DNA of 18,070 bases from Hirudo medicinalis (taxonomy: Eukaryota > Annelida > Clitellata > Hirudinida > Hirudinidae). A model generated the notes under the pieces. It saw only the letters and a list, made by a program, of their open reading frames with translations, searched no databases and was not told the origin of the DNA. The stretch lies in contig MPNW01000993.1 in NCBI GenBank assembly GCA_011800805.1, positions 57,692-75,761 of the forward strand, given 5' to 3'. The position numbers and the translations under genes are program-made. Below, one piece after another: positions 1 to 11,837 of this stretch. Position 1 is the stretch's first letter, and the number at the start of each line of letters is the position of its first letter.

Positions 1-348
1 TGATTGATTGATTTGCATATCGTTTGATTAACGTGCAACAATGTTCAATGAGTCTTCATAAATTATTCTCTATTGAAATGATGACGGTTGGTTGGATGGA
101 TGGTTGGACATTTTCTTGTGGGGGAGGATGGTGTTTGCGTGGTTTGTTGATAGGAAGTAGACATGTTGAGGCTGTAGTCCGATGAAGTTGTAAAGAACAT
201 TCGTAGCCACATTTGAGAAGTCAAGAAGCGCATAATATTATTTGTTGTTATCGTCGAAGCTTGAATAATCGATATCACCTTTGTCATAATGAATTACGTC
301 ATAATAATGAGGACGACAATACACTGTAATAATGTTTATTTACGTATG

Positions 349-349
<1 letters not shown>

Positions 350-396
<47 letters not shown>
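350..396. repeat. (ATT)n microsatellite
   Basis: About 14 uninterrupted ATT units following TTTATT. It is the first of many ATT arrays in the window. Confidence 0.95.
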
Positions 397-561
397 AATT
401 ATTGCAAAAAATTGAACGCTATCCTCTTCTTGTGATCGCCTTCCAAGACAATAATCTTTATTTTCAATATTCCGTATAATTAAATAAAATAATTTTCCTT
501 GTCAAGTCATAATTCAGTATTTCAACAACATTCACCGTGATGCATTCCATAGCAGTCATAG

Positions 562-626
562 CCATTAGCCGGCATTAGCGACATCAGCCGACATTAGCCG
601 ACATCAGCCGACATCAGCCGACATCT
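562..626 (+). repeat. Short tandem array of a 10-mer (AGCCGACATY)
   Basis: Roughly five or six copies of AGCCGACATC/AGCCGACATT; the left copies are degenerate and the right three nearly perfect. It is GC-richer than its surroundings. No coding or regulatory role is apparent. Confidence 0.85.
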
Positions 627-754
627 TGATCGGTCCCTGAAGAACTATTCCAGGTGGTCTAAAAGCGTGTTTAGCAACTTGTAAATATTGAAAACCTCAA
701 AATATTTTCATATCATCTGGAAATGGACACAGAATGGCGTCGGAATGAGGGAGA

Positions 755-1012
755 ATTCGTTCGTTCATTCATTCATTCACTCGTTCGTTCGTTCGTTAAT
801 TCACTCGTTCGTTAGTTCGTTTGTTCATTCATTCGTTCGTTCATTCATTTATTCATTCATTCACTCGTTCGTTCGTTTGTTCATTCATTCGTTCGTTCGT
901 TCATTCATTCACTTGTTCGTTCATTCGTTCGTTCATTTGTTCGTTCGTTCGTTCATTCATTCACTCGTTCGTTCGTTCGTTCGTTTGTGCATTCATTCAT
1001 TCGTTCATTCAT
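755..1012 (+). repeat. (TTCG/TTCA)n tetranucleotide array
   Basis: About 64 four-base units that alternate in blocks of TTCG and TTCA, with some TTTG and ACTC variants. A composite motif, TTCATTCACTCGTTCG, recurs at about 767, 860 and 955, so there is a higher-order structure. Two frames stay open for 70 and 120 codons, encoding Ser-Phe-Val/Ile-His repeats. This follows from a repeat whose unit contains no stop and is not evidence of a protein. Confidence 0.95.
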
Positions 1013-1175
1013 TTTTGTTATTCATTGGATTAATTCATTGGGTTATTTAACGGAAGATGCTTTAGAAAAACTTTCGATTCTTGTAAAACCTGGAAAAGAA
1101 CAAGCGAAACTTGAATATCGCTCGTGACGTGGAATTCACCCTCGATGTCATTTTTACTCATTTTCCTTTTAGAGT

Positions 1176-1239
1176 TTTTCCTTCCTTCCTTCCTTTCTTC
1201 CTTCCTTCCTTCCTTTCGTCTTTCCTCTTCTTTTTTTTT
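1176..1239 (+). repeat. (CTTC)n polypyrimidine tract
   Basis: A pure pyrimidine strand of CTTC/CTTT units ending in a run of T, broken by a single G. It is a homopurine-homopyrimidine tract of about 60 bp. Confidence 0.9.
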
Positions 1240-1319
1240 CTGGTGAACTTCTTTGTGACATTTGAAAGACGTTTTGTGGATCATTTCGAATCGGTGAATT
1301 TTGAAATTAGGATTTATTG

Positions 1320-1490
1320 AGATATACTCTGAATAAATTAAAATATACTTTGAATAAATTAAAATATACTTTGAATATGTTAAAATATACTTTGAATATG
1401 TTAAAATATACTCTGAATAAATTAAAATATACTTTGAATATGTTAAAATATATAATTATACTTTGAATACATTAAAATGTATTGAATTAT
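1320..1490 (+). repeat. AT-rich 21-bp tandem repeat
   Basis: About eight copies of a 21-bp unit resembling TTAAAATATACTTTGAATAA. The start-to-start spacing of ATATACTYTGAAT is exactly 21 between the first copies. The copies vary between AATAAA and AATATG at the unit end, and the last two are length-variant. Confidence 0.9.
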
Positions 1491-1575
1491 ACTTCCAATG
1501 ATTTTTGAAGTCTCAAGTCATCCCCGGAGAATCAACGAACTGAGATTGCAATGTTGCTTCTGATAGACCAAAAGT

Positions 1576-1658
1576 TGATGATGATGATGATGATGGTGAT
1601 GATGATGGTGATGATGATGATGGTGATGATGATGATTGTTGATGATGATGATGATTGT
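1576..1658 (+). repeat. (GAT)n / GATGATGGT microsatellite
   Basis: GATGAT units interrupted regularly by GGT, forming a 12- to 15-base higher-order pattern, and then by GTT. The opposite strand reads (ATC)n. Confidence 0.95.
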
Positions 1659-1729
1659 TGAGTTAGCTTTCGCATGCCATTGCCTGTCAGTCAAGCTGAT
1701 GCTTGTAATGCTTGGCTACCTTGACAGTT

Positions 1730-1882
1730 ATTTTTATTACTATTTTTTTGTTATTATTATCATTATTATTGTTAATATTACTATTATTATTATTATTATT
1801 ATTATTAATATTACAATTATTATTATTATTATTATTATTATTACAATTATTATTATCATCGTCATCATTATTATTATTTTTG

Positions 1883-1922
<40 letters not shown>

Positions 1923-1968
1923 TGTTGTTATTATTATTATTTTTATTATTATTATTATTATTTATTAC
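1730..1968 (+). repeat. Long imperfect (ATT)n array
   Basis: About 240 bp of ATT units with interruptions (AAT, ACT, GTT, ATC). Because the unit has no stop on this strand, two frames remain open as poly-Ile or poly-Leu. Neither is a credible gene. Confidence 0.95.
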
Positions 1969-2072
1969 TCCATACTAGTAGCACCTCATGAGGGCAAGGC
2001 TGAAGTTTTGTGCAATGCACACCAACCAGTCAAGCGGCTATTTTTCAGAGTCTACAGCTTCAAAATGCATAA

Positions 2073-2120
2073 GTTGTTGTTGCTGTTGCTGGCATAACTT
2101 GCTGTTGTTGTTGTTGTTGG
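2073..2120 (+). repeat. (GTT)n microsatellite
   Basis: Two short blocks of GTT/GCT units separated by GGCATAACTT. Confidence 0.85.
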
Positions 2121-2601
2121 CGTCTCAGAATTGTCGATATTCAAGACCAGCTACAACCACAACGACTTCAAGTTCGTCTGTTCTCGTGCCGGCATCGTGC
2201 GCTTGATACGGTATTTTGCGCCAAACATGCGCTCGAAAAAACCATCTCTTGCGAATCCTAAGCTTTGAAGGTTTTCCAGTTTCTTGCTTGGTTTCCATTT
2301 TACAGTTGGTCGACACTCATCTCTCCCCAAAACACCAATACTCCGCCATTCCCCACGTCCATCTCCCCAAGCTTCATCAGAAACTGGACATGGTAACTCT
2401 CGAAAGAATGATCAGGTTGTAAGCGCCTGTAAAGACTGTAATTGTAAATTGCGTCGGTCACCCGTCGGGAAGTAACATTACAGTATTAAAGGAGCTGTAA
2501 ACGCGAAGGAAGGACTTCTCCGAAATTCGTTTACCGAACGTGAGCTAAAGTCTGTCTCTCTTGACCTATCAGGTACTTCTCGTCACGCGGTCACCTGTCA
2601 G

Positions 2602-2690
2602 ATCATCATCATCATCGTCGTCGTCGTCGTCGTCATCATCATCATCGTCGTCATCATCATCTCCATCATCGTCATCGTCATCGTCTTCTT
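2602..2690 (+). repeat. (CAT/CGT)n microsatellite
   Basis: Mixed ATC and GTC units for about 89 bp. On the minus strand this reads as GAY codons and gives a poly-Asp tail to an open frame running leftwards from 3084. That frame has no recognisable homology, so I treat it as non-coding. Confidence 0.95.
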
Positions 2691-3312
2691 CTTTTTTTCC
2701 CATCAAGTTTACATGGCATTCACAGCGGAGAATTGCCGTGGAATGGGCAATCAATGCGAGGCTCTCGTTTTCGCACTTTTGTGTCTTGTGAACGTTCGCA
2801 TTCGTCAGACCGGCAGCTATAATTTTGCTAGCATTTCTGACAGAAAATGGTCGCCGACATGTCCGAGCGAGCGAGCGAGCGGCTTTTCGACTCGGTCGTT
2901 CGAATGTAGTGAAATGCTGGAGCGGATGGACGCACGAGGAGCATTTAGAGATTGTTAGTTTGTTAAGCGCTTCATCAAGCACGTCGCAAGTACTACGCGC
3001 TCCGCCTGGTGGAATAAAACAAATCTTGCGTCGAATGACGCGTGTCAATAGTTCATCAGACAGTCCACGGGATGTTGAACTCATCTTTGGAATGAGAGAG
3101 GCCTAAGGGCTTCTTTGCCCTGGGGCTCCTCCCAGGCGGGTTGGGACGCGACATCACCACACCGGACCACAGTAGGGTAACACTTCGCCGTTGTAAGTGC
3201 GCTGGACTAAAGCATAGCTTAAGACAGCAATACGAGTGGCTTGACACCACATTTCTTTAAGTAACTAATTTAATAATTGCTCAATAATTCGATTATTCAG
3301 ACGCCATAATTA

Positions 3313-3314
<2 letters not shown>

Positions 3315-3343
<29 letters not shown>

Positions 3344-3438
3344 GAATAACCAAATTACTAATCATCACAATTACAGGTGTATAATTAATATAATATGTAA
3401 AATAACATACGCAATAATAATAATAATAATAATAATAA
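3315..3438. repeat. Facing (ATT)n and (AAT)n arrays
   Basis: An (ATT)n array at 3315-3342 and an (AAT)n array at 3412-3438 face each other as complementary repeats about 70 bp apart. They could pair as a hairpin in single-stranded nucleic acid. Confidence 0.85.
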
Positions 3439-3792
3439 ACCACTCAAGATTACAATAAAATACCAGCCCTACGCTAATTACGCTAAGAACGAACCATCAC
3501 AAGTCCCCCAATTCAAGGGTAAGAAATCAGCGCAATCACGAGAACAAGGAGGAAAAACCTCCACTTAAAATTTATGACCCTCTACGCCACCTCAGGCACG
3601 TGAACTTCCAACACCGCACATCCACAGCACGGTCCTTGAGAACAGGTGCGACCGACCAGCACCCTGGTTGCTCCCAACAGTTCGGTCGGTCGGCCGGCCG
3701 GTCGGCTGGTTATTGATTCCAAGCTCCGTGCTTTGTTTGGACAGCCGATTCCATAAGAAGAAGCAGGCTGGTCGGAAAAATAGGCGTTGGAA

Positions 3793-4031
3793 CGGATGGA
3801 TGGATTTATGCATGGGTGGGTGGATTGATGCATGGATGAATGGATTGATTGATTGATAAATGGATGGATGCATGGGTGGATGGATTGATGCTTGGATTGA
3901 TGCATGGATGAATAGATTGATAAATGGATGGATGGATGCATGGATGGATGGATGGATGCACGGATTGATGGATGGATGCATGGATTGATGGATGGATGCA
4001 TGGATTGATGGATTGACAAATGGATGGATGT
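3793..4031 (+). repeat. (GGAT/GATT/GCAT)n tetranucleotide array
   Basis: About 240 bp of four-base units (GGAT, TGAT, GCAT, GAAT) with a recurring composite GGATGGATGCATGGATTGAT. The minus strand stays open in two frames as His-Pro-Ser-Ile-like repeats, an effect of composition. The array lies inside a 247-codon minus-strand open frame that I reject as a gene. Confidence 0.95.
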
Positions 4032-4130
4032 AGGACGCTCCCGATACAAGAAATAAAATGCCGGCAAATCAGTTGGATCGCTCCCTTCTTTTGTGAAACC
4101 CTGCCACGACGATGTGGAACAACAAAAAAT

Positions 4131-4200
4131 GAGTAGTAACGAGTAGTAAGGAGTAGTAACGAGTAGTAAGGAGTAGTAAGGAGTAGTAAGGAGTAGTAAC
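4131..4200 (+). repeat. Seven perfect-register copies of a 10-mer
   Basis: GAGTAGTAAS is repeated exactly seven times with no length variation; the last base is C, G, C, G, G, G, C in order. The regularity suggests recent expansion. Confidence 0.95.
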
Positions 4201-4259
4201 GTCTGCTTGCGACAAACACGACGACGACGACTAGAATCGCTTTGGTTCCTGACATAATA

Positions 4260-4291
4260 GTCATCATCATCATCATCATCATCATCATCAC
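4260..4291 (+). repeat. (CAT)n microsatellite
   Basis: About ten CAT/TCA units. A related short block of CAT lies at 5324-5340. Confidence 0.9.
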
Positions 4292-4387
4292 CATCGATTT
4301 TCATCATTACCACCATTACAATCATGATCTAGGTCAGAAATTAAGTTACAACGTAAAGCAGAGATATTCATCCATGTGATGATTCTA

Positions 4388-4486
4388 AACAACAACAACA
4401 ACAACAACAACAAAGTAATTGTGCAACAACATTATTAACGGCATTAACGACCCTGATGACAATCATTTGTAATAAATCACAATTTC

Positions 4487-4536
<50 letters not shown>

Positions 4537-4537
4537 A
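4388..4537 (+). repeat. Two (CAA)n arrays
   Basis: CAA runs at 4388-4413 and 4486-4537; the second has about 17 nearly perfect units. The minus strand is (TTG)n, giving spurious poly-Val or poly-Cys open frames. Confidence 0.95.
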
Positions 4538-5510
4538 CAATTGAAATTCTATTCTGAATGCACAACGAAAGAACAAAGGTAGGAAAATCCCTTCCAGGAC
4601 TGCAACAGACAACTGGCCACCGAAGCACCGACTGAACCCTCCCGAAGAATCCAGAGAGGGCACGACACATTTCGCATGGAAAGCATTCACCCTAACATGG
4701 CAACGTTGTATAATTCATCGTGGAAATGAACCTTTCATGTCGACATTAATAAACATTAAGTCTGAGTAATATTTAAAACTGACCCAGTAAAACCATCCGA
4801 GCGCGATCCAAACGATCGTCGAGTAACATTAACGACCGTGTCGGACGCACCCGAGAGCCCGCGGTCACGACGGTCGGCCTAAATGGTGGCAAAGGGGACC
4901 GAGCGGTTGGCGGACGTGAAATAAAATTTCATGTCGTCGGACAAAGCACGGCCGGCAAAATGGAAAATAAAGACATCTCGGCACCGACGCAAAAGACTCT
5001 GACGTGCGGAAACGAAAAGCGGGTTCCGTCTCGAACGAAATCAAAAATATATTTTCGAGGGGAAAATATTGCAAAAACCGAGTTTAGAAAATAGAAATTG
5101 CACAAGTGAACGAAAAAAAGGTGAACGAGTCCAAATGAACAAACGAACAAATGAACAAACGAATGAACGAGCGAGAAAGTCTCGAACTGGCACTTCGGGG
5201 ATCACTGGTAGATTCGAACGCTCCGCTAGGATCGAGTCGACAAGATTTCGGTCAACGAGCGGTCGTTCCTTCGAGATCGAAACATCGACCATAGCCCCCC
5301 CATCAATGCCACCACGACCACCGCCATCATCATCATCATCGGAACTGCCAATGCGGTGGATTCAAACCCCCCCCAATGACTGGATGACGTGTTAATATCT
5401 CGAATCGACGTCTTTAAACTCGAACGAACGAAAGACATTTCCGTGGCACAGAGAAGTGAGGAAGCAAGGTCAATGCGACAGTATTACATCTAGTCGATAT
5501 TAACAACAAT

Positions 5511-5575
5511 GACATTATTAATTACAATAATTAATTAATTAATAATACTAATTAATAATTAATTCAATCAACCGC
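5511..5575. repeat. AT-only palindromic patch (TTAATTAA-rich)
   Basis: Overlapping TTAATTAA and AATTATTAATT palindromes in a nearly GC-free block. It lies about 150 bp beyond the Rab stop on the downstream side, so it may be in the Rab 3' UTR or just past it. Confidence 0.6.
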
Positions 5576-5716
5576 AAGTGGAATTCCGACCCTCCACCAA
5601 GTCGAGCCCTTTGCAAGCCCGCAAAGGGAACGGAAAATGCCCCCTCCTACCCTGGTAATACCAGTGCGACGAGAGAAACAAATGATTGTACAGGTCGTGA
5701 TCTCGACGACGGTCCT

Positions 5717-7182
5717 TCAATCGTCGCAGCACCTGCTCCTCAGGGACCTGGAGACCGGCCTGCCCGAAAGGTTGAACGAGGAAGACCTGTCTTCGCCCAA
5801 ACTGTTGCCCCCGTACATGTTCTTCAGCTCCTGGGGAAATTCGGCACGGTTTTTCCACATTTAATTTGGATGACATGATTTTCAGACTGTAATGATTGAA
5901 TTAAATTGTGTCTTTTGTTTTGGAGGTCGAGTTGCTGAGTCGTAAAAGTTTGTCCGTGCATGACCGCACTCATTCTGGTCCGTAGACTTATCGACCGTTT
6001 CGGCCGGTGAACTCACTCCGTGAGGAGCAGCAGATTGGACAAATTAATTAAAAAAATAAATCCAAATAGCTCTCAAATCAAAACTATCGATTGAAAAGAA
6101 ATCCTTGAAATTACTCTGGCGATGGCCACGAAAGCGTCCTCGATGTTGTTGTTGTCTTTGGCACTTGTCTCCACGTAGCCGATCATTCTGTGCTGGTCTC
6201 GAAACTGTTCCGCCACTTCCCTCGGCACTGCCTCATCTCCGCCAGGTCGATCTTGTTGCCTTCGTGGGACAGTAATTTCAAATTATCGAGAGTCCGCCGA
6301 GATTGAATGATTAAAACGGTCGTAATGAATCGCACGACGACTTTTACTCGTATTACCACAAAAATACAACGACGTGCAACGACACGTCGCAAACGATGAA
6401 AGCAGGAAACGACTTATAATATCACCATACTACAGTAGCGAACTACAAAACTCGACCGATTGAAGTAAGCAATCCAAAAAAATCCACCGACCGACCAACA
6501 GGATGATGGCGTTCGGGGTGGCGTACTTCTTGACGTCCTCGAGCCACCTCGCGCAATTGTCGAAGGTGTCCCGTCTGGTCGTGTCGTAGGCCAGTATGAC
6601 CCCGTTGGCACTCCTGTAGTAGCTCTGGGTTATCGTCCTGAACCTCTCCTGCCCTGCAGTGTCCCAAATCTGGAGCTGGAGGAGAATTAATGAGGACAGA
6701 ATGCAACAGTCCGGAAACGGCATTTGTCCCTTATTATTTTTTCCGATTAATCGATCGGTTATTATATTTTGTTGATTAATAATAATAAATAATTATTGTT
6801 ATAATTAATATTGTAATATATTATTATAAATAATTATTATGCTTGGGTGGCCAGAGTGCCTTCACATCTGATGAGGATGTAATGCACTCAAACAAAATAG
6901 CTAAACACAATGCAATAAATCCACTTCCACCATGGTCATCGCCATCACTGTCACCCATCACCCCAGTTAATTTTTTTTTTTACCAACCTTGATTTTCCTC
7001 CCATCAACTGTCAGAGTCTTCATGGTAAAATCCACGCCTATGGTGCTACTGTGCTTTTCCACAAAGGCTCCCCCCATAAAGCGCTGCACGAGGCAGGTCT
7101 TCCCTACGCCTGCATCTCCAATCAGGACGAGTTTGAAGAGCAGGTCAAAGCTTTCCTCTGCATCATTCACAGGCTTGAACAT
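5717..7182 (-). CDS. Rab small GTPase, Rab19/Rab43 type (frameshift in exon 3)
   Basis: A small GTPase that would direct vesicle traffic on Golgi or endosomal membranes. Four minus-strand exons: 7182-6988 (65 codons), 6675-6492, 6259-6115 and 5830-5717. Phases agree (0, 1, 0) with donors GTTGGT, GTCGGT and GTAATT and AG acceptors. Visible motifs: P-loop GDAGVGKTC, switch [13 protein letters not shown], switch [23 protein letters not shown]4 NKID, G5 ETSAK, and a C-terminal RCCDD, where the paired Cys fits geranylgeranylation. Exon 4 encodes a Ser/Arg-rich hypervariable tail. Closest by eye are Rab43 and Rab19; Rab30 is next. Exon 3 is 145 nt where 146 are needed: after NKIDL (about 6238-6245) the frame changes, and a different frame gives PREVAEQF and then ETSAK. 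With one added base the product is 212 residues, normal for a Rab. The start has MFKPVN just before the GTPase fold. I am sure of the family, less of the subfamily. Confidence 0.93.
6735..6840. repeat. AT-rich quasi-palindromic patch in Rab intron 1
   Basis: Almost pure A/T sequence made of AATAAT, ATTATT and TAATTA units that can fold on themselves. No coding content. Confidence 0.6.
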
Positions 7183-7241
7183 GGCTTCTGGAAATTACCA
7201 CCTTGAGTGAGAGGACTATTACTGGATCCAAAGTTTCAAAC
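7183..7241 (-). other. Probable 5' UTR part of the Rab first coding exon
   Basis: On the minus strand a good acceptor (pyrimidine-rich TATTTTTCAG) lies 59 bases before the Rab ATG, and the sequence between has no in-frame ATG. This suggests at least one upstream non-coding exon in the interval shared with ILF2. Without transcripts this is inference. Confidence 0.45.
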
Positions 7242-8216
7242 CTGAAAAATAGAAAACAGATAATGAATCAACCAAAAGTGATTTAGATAAAAATAGACTT
7301 AAATTTGCTTTTGTAAAACACATCGAATCATTAATACAACCTACTAATTTGGAAATTTCAGCAGTAATGTCAAGCCTTGTTTACTGTAAATAAGTTGTGA
7401 TGAACAACCTTCTCACTTTGTTTTCTTGTAAAGTTTAATAAACGTGCGAGCAAAGAAGCTTCAACTAGACAACCTTAAATAAGTTCAAATGCTTTAAAAA
7501 GGCTCCATAAAGTCACTTTTACTGTTTATTTGGCATGAATTTCACACAGAACTTTACGTGCGAACGAGGTGTAAATATTTCAAGCCAATCAAGAAGCTTG
7601 TGTATATTAATGAGTAAAATGAAATGAAATTATTACTTCTTATATCAGCCTTATTTTTGACTAGAATTTCTAAGCAAATTGTTTACTACTATTACACTTT
7701 TTTGTTTCTTTCATGGGATTTACTACAGCAATGAAAATCTGATTTTAAATTATTTGAAATAAGATATTTATTATAGCGTCGAGTAAAATAAATGTTATTA
7801 AGTATTTTTATGGATTCTTAAAGTGCCATTTGCTTTCGATTTAAATTAATAAACATTTGGATCATCGTCGCTAAAAACAGAGCTGTATTGTGCAGTCGAT
7901 TTTCTTCGTTAGTTGTTTTAAGTGTTAATCAATTATGAAATTTGTCCGCCAATCAGATAATTGGAATTTTAATCATAAAGTGCAATTACTTTCATAATTT
8001 TTTAGTGTTTCTTATTGATCCGTAGGGTTTTGTAGATTTCTAGTTTGTCAGTGTAGAATTTTTACATATTCTGCTTGTTGAAAACTAGGTTGCTATGCAG
8101 TTGCAAATGAAAGTAACGCAGTCTGAGATTTTAAGCTGACTCTTTTCTCAGTGTTTTAAATTATGCATGATATGCACGGCATGTGTCAATACAGAGTTTG
8201 TTAAATTTTAGACAAA
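7242..8216. promoter_or_regulatory. Shared head-to-head interval between Rab and ILF2
   Basis: About 1 kb of AT-rich, repeat-poor sequence separates two divergently transcribed genes. This is the geometry of a bidirectional promoter. I see no clear TATA box, CpG island or other definite element. It probably holds the upstream non-coding exons and start sites of both genes. The call rests on gene arrangement only. Confidence 0.4.
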
Positions 8217-11283
<3,067 letters not shown>

Positions 11284-11837
11284 AAGCTGTCGGTAATTGC
11301 CGCCAGCCCGCCATCGGAAAGCCGTCGATGGGACGGGCTCGTGTCGGTGCGTCAGTGTCGTGTGCAATGAAGTCCAGTTGTTAGGTTATTCTCGTGCTGA
11401 GGCGTTTGTTTTTGCTTTCGTTCTGAGAGGCAATTCAGTGGTAAGATGGATTTAGGATGAATTACAAGATTTTACTTAGCATTTACCATTTGTTTTTTGT
11501 TGTTGCCGTGTAAAAGCTTGCTTTATTAAAACTTTTTGTGAATCCTGGAGAAGGATTAGTACTTCCACTGGTTTAATAAAATATTTCAGGCAGGTTGAGC
11601 AGGCTACCGAATTAATGCTTAAACAACATATCCGAGTCCTTGTAGAGTGCGGGAGACATCACTCGTGATCAACCAAGGAGTTGACATCATATAAAATATT
11701 AAAAACTACGATTAAAGGCTCGTTGAGATTTGTAGCGATCAAATTCTGGTGAAAATTCGAAGCACTCGAGAAGCTGTATTAAAATTTGTGAGTGCTCTTG
11801 AAGTTTTTGTGACAAAACTATAAATTTGGTGTGCTAG
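11284..11837 (+). other. ILF2 3' UTR and gap to SLC28
   Basis: This starts at the ILF2 stop. A candidate polyadenylation signal AATAAA lies at 11575-11580 and a weaker ATTAAA at about 11525. After these, about 250 bp of unassigned sequence leads to the SLC28 first coding exon, so the SLC28 promoter and 5' UTR must be compact or lie within this gap. A TAG directly precedes the SLC28 ATG. Confidence 0.5.
11575..11580 (+). terminator. Candidate poly(A) signal of ILF2
   Basis: A canonical AATAAA hexamer about 290 bases beyond the ILF2 stop codon, on the same strand. Confidence 0.5.

Larger units (their letters stand above)
1..5716. other. Gene-poor, microsatellite-rich flank
   Basis: No open frame in this 5.7 kb looks like a conserved protein. 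The longer open frames are translations of simple repeats: Ser-Phe-Val-His from TTCG/TTCA, His-Pro-Ser-Ile from GGAT, poly-Asp from CAT/CGT and poly-Val or poly-Cys from CAA. Between the arrays, 1-349, 397-561, 627-754, 1969-2072, 2121-2601, 2691-3314, 3439-3792, 4541-5510 and 5576-5716 hold ordinary-complexity sequence in which I recognise nothing. The last stretch probably includes the Rab 3' UTR. UTR exons of a neighbouring gene, or old transposon pieces, could be hidden here. Confidence 0.7.

Noticed and set aside
755..1012. TTCG/TTCA array considered as telomeric repeat
   Set aside because: The unit is four bases and does not match TTAGGG or known variant telomere repeats.
688..1050. 120-codon plus-strand open frame (Ser-Phe-Val-His repeats)
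   Set aside because: It is a translation of the TTCG/TTCA array; another frame is open over the same stretch, and there is no conserved domain or splice context.
1636..2097. Hydrophobic poly-Ile/poly-Leu open frames that look like membrane proteins
   Set aside because: They are (ATT)n translated in two frames.
2569..3084. 171-codon minus-strand open frame ending in poly-Asp
   Set aside because: The acidic tail is the CAT/CGT microsatellite, and the N-terminal part matches no family I know. Single-exon open frames of this size occur by chance in such sequence.
3582..4325. 247-codon minus-strand open frame with His-Pro-Ser-Ile repeats and an Asp run
   Set aside because: It comes from the GGAT, 10-mer and CAT arrays joined by chance open sequence, with overlapping open frames on the same strand and no recognisable family.
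5568..5876. 102-codon minus-strand open frame
   Set aside because: It is the wrong frame over Rab exon 4; the correct frame gives the Rab tail ending in Cys-Cys-Asp-Asp.
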